Origin: Streptomyces flavochromogenes
Lineage (GTDB): Bacteria; Actinomycetota; Actinomycetes; Streptomycetales; Streptomycetaceae
NCBI RefSeq assembly: GCF_000717595.1
Contig: NZ_JNZO01000059.1
Location: forward strand, 1-14,455
Length of the DNA: 14,455 nt
Direction: 5' to 3'
The notes under the pieces were generated by a model. It did no database searches and had not been told where the DNA came from. It worked only from the letters and a program-made list of their open reading frames with translations. The translations under genes and the position numbers were made by a program. Positions 13,852-14,455 of this stretch are shown piece by piece (position 1 is the stretch's first letter; every line of letters starts with the position of its first letter).

Positions 13852-14455
13852 TCATCCGCGCTGGTTCAGGGCTCGGGTCAGGTCCCGGTTCGCAGCTCGG
13901 GCCGCGTCGAGTTCGGCCTGCCGTTCCTCTAGGCCTCGAGTCAGCTCGGTGTTCCGCTGATCGAGGCGGGTGATCGTGGTCTGGAGCTCGGCAACGTCGG
14001 TGGGGGCGCCGAGTCCGGACTCGTGCCACGCCCGGTCGCCGAGGTGTCGGGAGAGGTGGCTCTCCAGTTGTTGGACACGGGCGGCCAGGCGGGCGGCGCG
14101 GGCGTTCGCATTGGCGAGGTCAGTTGAAGGGACGCCCAGGTCACGGACGGCCCGCTTCCTGGCGCTGGTCCCGTCGGCTCGCCGGCGGCGATGTGTACGA
14201 GGTTGAGCAGGTCGCGGTGCCGGTAGAGGAAGGTCCGATCGACGCGCGCGGCGCGCGCGATGGCGGAGGCGGTCAGGGGGCTGCCGTCCCGGAGGGCGGT
14301 GGTGATGGCGGCCTGGACGCGTTTGCGACGTCGATCGGTGTCGGCGTGGCGGCCGTTGTCGTTTCGTGGGGGTGTAGTTGCGGGGCGGGTGGTGTCTTGT
14401 GCTGGGGGTATCCCGGTTTCGATGAGACTGTGTGAGTGCGGTCTTGTGGGGCTGT
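13852..14455 (-). pseudogene. DUF6262-family transposon accessory protein, frameshifted, 5' end beyond the window
   Basis: Two minus-strand frames make one protein. The first, open from the right edge, reads RKRVQAAITTALRDGSPLTA, then IARAARVDRTFLYRHRDLL, an HTH domain typical of DUF6262. The second, ending at TGA 13854-13852, reads ANARAARLAARVQQLESHL, then DRAWHESGLGAPTDVAELQ, and closes ANRDLTRALNQRG, the family's coiled-coil C-terminus. They are out of phase, with the shift near 14155-14190. Neither frame has a start codon inside the window. DUF6262 proteins are usually encoded beside Tn554-like tyrosine recombinases, which would lie just past the right edge. As read the gene is broken. 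Confidence 0.75.

Noticed and set aside
1..14455. CRISPR array, rRNA genes or an integrase/recombinase gene
   Set aside because: No regularly spaced repeats, no rRNA-like sequence, and no intact site-specific recombinase found; only a DUF6262 accessory gene hints at one outside the window.

Overview
The window is GC-rich DNA with strong G/C bias at third codon positions. TTG and GTG starts are common, and many families are typical of Streptomyces (DUF6924, DUF6233, DUF6262, lamin-tail protein, Ku with a lysine-rich tail, IS112-like transposase). The best fit is an accessory or chromosome-arm region of a Streptomyces or close relative. This assignment rests on recognised families and base composition; no database search was possible.

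Layout. (1) 1-2182 looks like intact host-type DNA: the 3' end of a secreted chymotrypsin-fold protease, a terminator hairpin, a secreted alpha/beta hydrolase with a TTG start, and a DUF6924 protein. (2) 2190-5019 is a transposon graveyard. An IS5-type (IS402-like) transposase has lost its middle to a C-terminally truncated, oppositely oriented ISL3-family transposase. An apparently complete 881-bp IS112-like element (4139-5019) abuts it, with its ribosome binding site buried in a perfect 10-bp stem. (3) 5052-6480 holds a RidA-family gene, a diverged orphan left end of a second IS112-like element, a small low-GC ORF that runs into that end, an unusual tRNA-like gene with an over-long anticodon arm, and a lamin-tail gene without its signal peptide, closed by a perfect 20-bp hairpin. 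(4) 6676-10571 looks like decaying plasmid or integrative-element cargo: an unrecognised 168-aa protein, a CoiA-like nuclease-fold protein with a C-terminal zinc-finger-like motif, a frame-disturbed gene, a GNAT acetyltransferase that is probably leaderless, the frameshifted tail of a Ku gene, a 50-aa ORF and a broken DUF6233 gene. (5) 10968-14455 holds an 851-aa multi-pass membrane protein with a DUF4332-like helical C-terminus, and a frameshifted DUF6262 transposon-accessory gene that runs off the right edge.

I see little evidence of one co-operating operon; most genes are single units separated by scars. At least six coding sequences are broken (IS5, ISL3, LTD, Ku tail, DUF6233, DUF6262) and one more is suspected (8904-9191). 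That pattern suggests repeated insertion and deletion. The items that look least ordinary are the tRNA-like gene, the DUF4332-tailed membrane protein and the structured left end shared by the complete and orphan IS112-like elements.
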